A stretch of 64,000 nt of DNA. It comes from Deltaproteobacteria bacterium (GTDB lineage Bacteria; Myxococcota; JACPTQ01). This document shows, one piece after another, positions 62,920 through 64,000 of the stretch. The notes below the pieces were generated by a model. It was not told the origin of the DNA, did not search any database, and saw only the letters and a program-made list of their open reading frames with translations. Positions within the stretch are counted from its first letter, which is position 1. Every line of letters begins with the position of its first letter. The DNA is taken from the NCBI GenBank assembly GCA_016192705.1, contig JACPTQ010000042.1, positions 119,502 through 183,501 of the forward strand, in the 5' to 3' direction. The position numbers were made by a program, and so were the translations under genes.

Positions 62920-63702
62920 CTAACGCGCGCGTGCGAAAACGTTTATCCCCTCGACGCCAAACTTCCGCGCCGTTTTCTCCTTCGATGTTCCGCGAAACGT
63001 GTCAAACCGCGCCGTCACCCGAATCTCTGAAAACCCGGCGGTTGTCAGCGCTGGGGCCATCTCTGCCTCCGGCAGAGCGCCACCAATTCACCCCGACCAG
63101 AGATCAATGTCGTTGCGAATGCCTTCGGACAGCTCGTTGGCAACGATGATATCGCCCAAGTAGAGCGCCCCGCCCGGCCGGAGTACGCGCCGAATCTCAG
63201 AAAACGCGCGAATCTTGTCGGTCGTGAGGTTCAAAACGCCATTCGATATCACGACATCAACGGACCGACTCTCAACCGGAAGCGACTCGGCATCACCGCG
63301 CCGAATCTCAACATTCGAAAGCCCCGCTCGCCGCGCCGCCCCCTGCGCACGCTCGATCATCGCGGGCGTCATGTCGACGCCAATCGCGCGTCCCGTCGGG
63401 CCGACCCGCTTTGCCGCGAGCAAGAGGTCCATCCCCGCACCCGACCCGACATCGACGACGGTCGCGCCGACGGCCATGGGGCCAATCGCGTGCGGATTTG
63501 CAACACCGGCAAACGACGCCGTCACATCAGCCGGCAGCGACGCGAGCGCCAGGCGATCGTATCCAAGCCATTCGACCGCGTATTCCGCGCCCCGATGAAA
63601 ATGAAAATCACCCCGCGGGTTCTCCGCGACGCGCGCATACATAAGTGAAACTTCGTCTCGCAACCGCTTCGGATCAAACCCGACCGGACAAGCCACCGCC
63701 AT
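62920..63702 (-). CDS. ArsM-like SAM methyltransferase, probable selenoprotein (UGA = Sec205)
   Basis: 260 aa when the in-frame TGA at 63090-63088 is read as selenocysteine. The start is the ATG at 63702, with GGAGG 6 nt upstream; the frame upstream of it is spurious and crosses element R3. Residues 1-75 (MYARVAENPRGDFHFHRGAE) precede the SAM site VVDVGSGAGMDLLLAA (81-97), then IGVDMTPAMIERAQ, GDAESLPV and VISNGVLNL. After LWSG the TGA stands before IGGALPEAEM, i.e. at the place of the conserved Cys in the C-I/L-G/S-G-A-L motif of arsenite methyltransferases. The same frame then runs on for 55 family-like codons (RFDTFRGTSKEKTARKFGVE) to a TAG at 62920. A hairpin of SECIS type follows the TGA. 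Read as plain stop, the protein would lose its C-terminal domain. Confidence 0.8.
63061..63077 (-). promoter_or_regulatory. Bacterial SECIS-like hairpin for the UGA at 63090-63088
   Basis: On the mRNA, CUCUGCC pairs perfectly with GGCAGAG around an apical loop GGA. Seventeen nt separate the UGA from the loop, and GGC/GCC may extend the stem below a small internal loop. G in the first two loop positions and a 16-37 nt spacing are the known bSECIS features. Confidence 0.7.
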
Positions 63703-63720
63703 CGCGCACCTCCAGATGAC

Positions 63721-63749
63721 ATTCTGTGAACATCGAGCGCCGTTGTCCA
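63721..63749 (-). promoter_or_regulatory. Possible promoter of the methyltransferase gene
   Basis: Minus strand: TGGACA (63749-63744), 17-bp spacer, CAGAAT (63726-63721), 18 nt before the ATG. Confidence 0.35.
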
Positions 63750-63766
63750 GAACATTCGTGTTCGAT

Positions 63767-64000
63767 CCTCGATCCCCGGATAAGCGGCCGGTTTGCTTCT
63801 GTGCGTAGGATCCGCAGGTCCCGCGTCGGCGCGCCGACGTCCTCGGGTCTGAATATGAACGTGCGATCGAGCCGCCGTTTGGTGGCGTGCGAAAACTCGG
63901 AGATTCCACGCGATATTGCGCTGCAGACCCTGCGGAGGCGCGCCTTTGCGGGCCCCTGCCGACCCTACGCAATTCCTGGCGGACCGCTTTCCGGAGACGT
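63767..64000 (+). mobile_element. MITE-like non-coding element, copy R3 (cut by window edge)
   Basis: The left end CCTCGATCCCCGGATAA (63767-63783) differs in two positions from the R1 end at 50580-50596. It continues with GGCGCGCCGACGTCCTCGG, GGTGGCGTGCGAAAA, GGAGATTCC, GCTGCAGACCCTGCGGA and TTTCCGGAGACGT, collinear with R2. The right end lies beyond base 64000. No coding content. Confidence 0.7.

Noticed and set aside
63703..63972. N-terminal extension of the methyltransferase gene
   Set aside because: Runs through element R3 and the promoter region; the ATG at 63702 has a perfect ribosome site.

Overview
The window comes from a GC-rich Gram-negative bacterium. It carries lpxB, an lptF/lptG pair, several signal-peptide outer-membrane barrels and many lipoboxes, so an outer membrane with LPS is certain. 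Large lipoproteins with Asp-Ala-Gly linkers, NHL and Sel1 repeats, a PEGA protein and a Cys-rich M74-type peptidase suggest a myxobacterial (Myxococcota / former Deltaproteobacteria) lineage. That assignment is inference from gene style; there is no rRNA here.

Layout. 1-2.0 kb: lpxB (cut by the window edge) coupled to a CoA-type NUDIX hydrolase, and a small lipoprotein. 2.1-8.2 kb: a two-gene operon of an outer-membrane barrel and a 1,669-residue zinc metalloprotease lipoprotein. 8.6-12 kb: a large unknown protein, divergent from a three-gene membrane/PPIase operon that includes a 69-aa gene. 12.2-18.3 kb: epimerase, acyl-CoA synthetase, trmB, UDP-glucose dehydrogenase and DegT aminotransferase, whose 3' end runs into a tRNA-Val. 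18.3-21.9 kb: PEGA protein plus lptF-lptG. 22-30.4 kb: NHL lipoprotein, glutaredoxin-like lipoprotein, outer-membrane protein and a GT39 glycosyltransferase. 30.4-41.7 kb: polA, HD phosphohydrolase, a nucleotidyltransferase toxin-like locus, a frameshifted CehA-type metallohydrolase, thioesterase, glpX, and an SRPBCC-GT28 pair. 41.7-50.5 kb (minus strand): fusA, a small membrane protein, phoH, an M74-like peptidase, the lysine-degradation genes kal and kamE, and a 721-aa coiled-coil protein. 51-64 kb: pilin-like protein, vapBC, a hydrolase/barrel pair, Sel1 protein, repeat lipoprotein, an aconitase-family fusion, and a methyltransferase that looks like a selenoprotein.

Most noteworthy: (1) the last gene has an in-frame UGA exactly where ArsM-type methyltransferases have their catalytic Cys, followed at the right distance by a bacterial SECIS-like hairpin; (2) three copies of a ~500-bp non-coding element with terminal inverted repeats, two of them flanked by direct repeats, lie within 13.5 kb; (3) a long palindromic element occurs once between genes and once in frame inside the acyl-CoA synthetase gene; (4) at least eight genes have a -10 box only 6-9 nt before the start codon, implying widespread leaderless mRNAs; (5) a one-base deletion splits an otherwise intact CehA-family gene.

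Many long antisense open frames exist because of the GC bias and are not genes. All calls are from reading the sequence; no database search was run.
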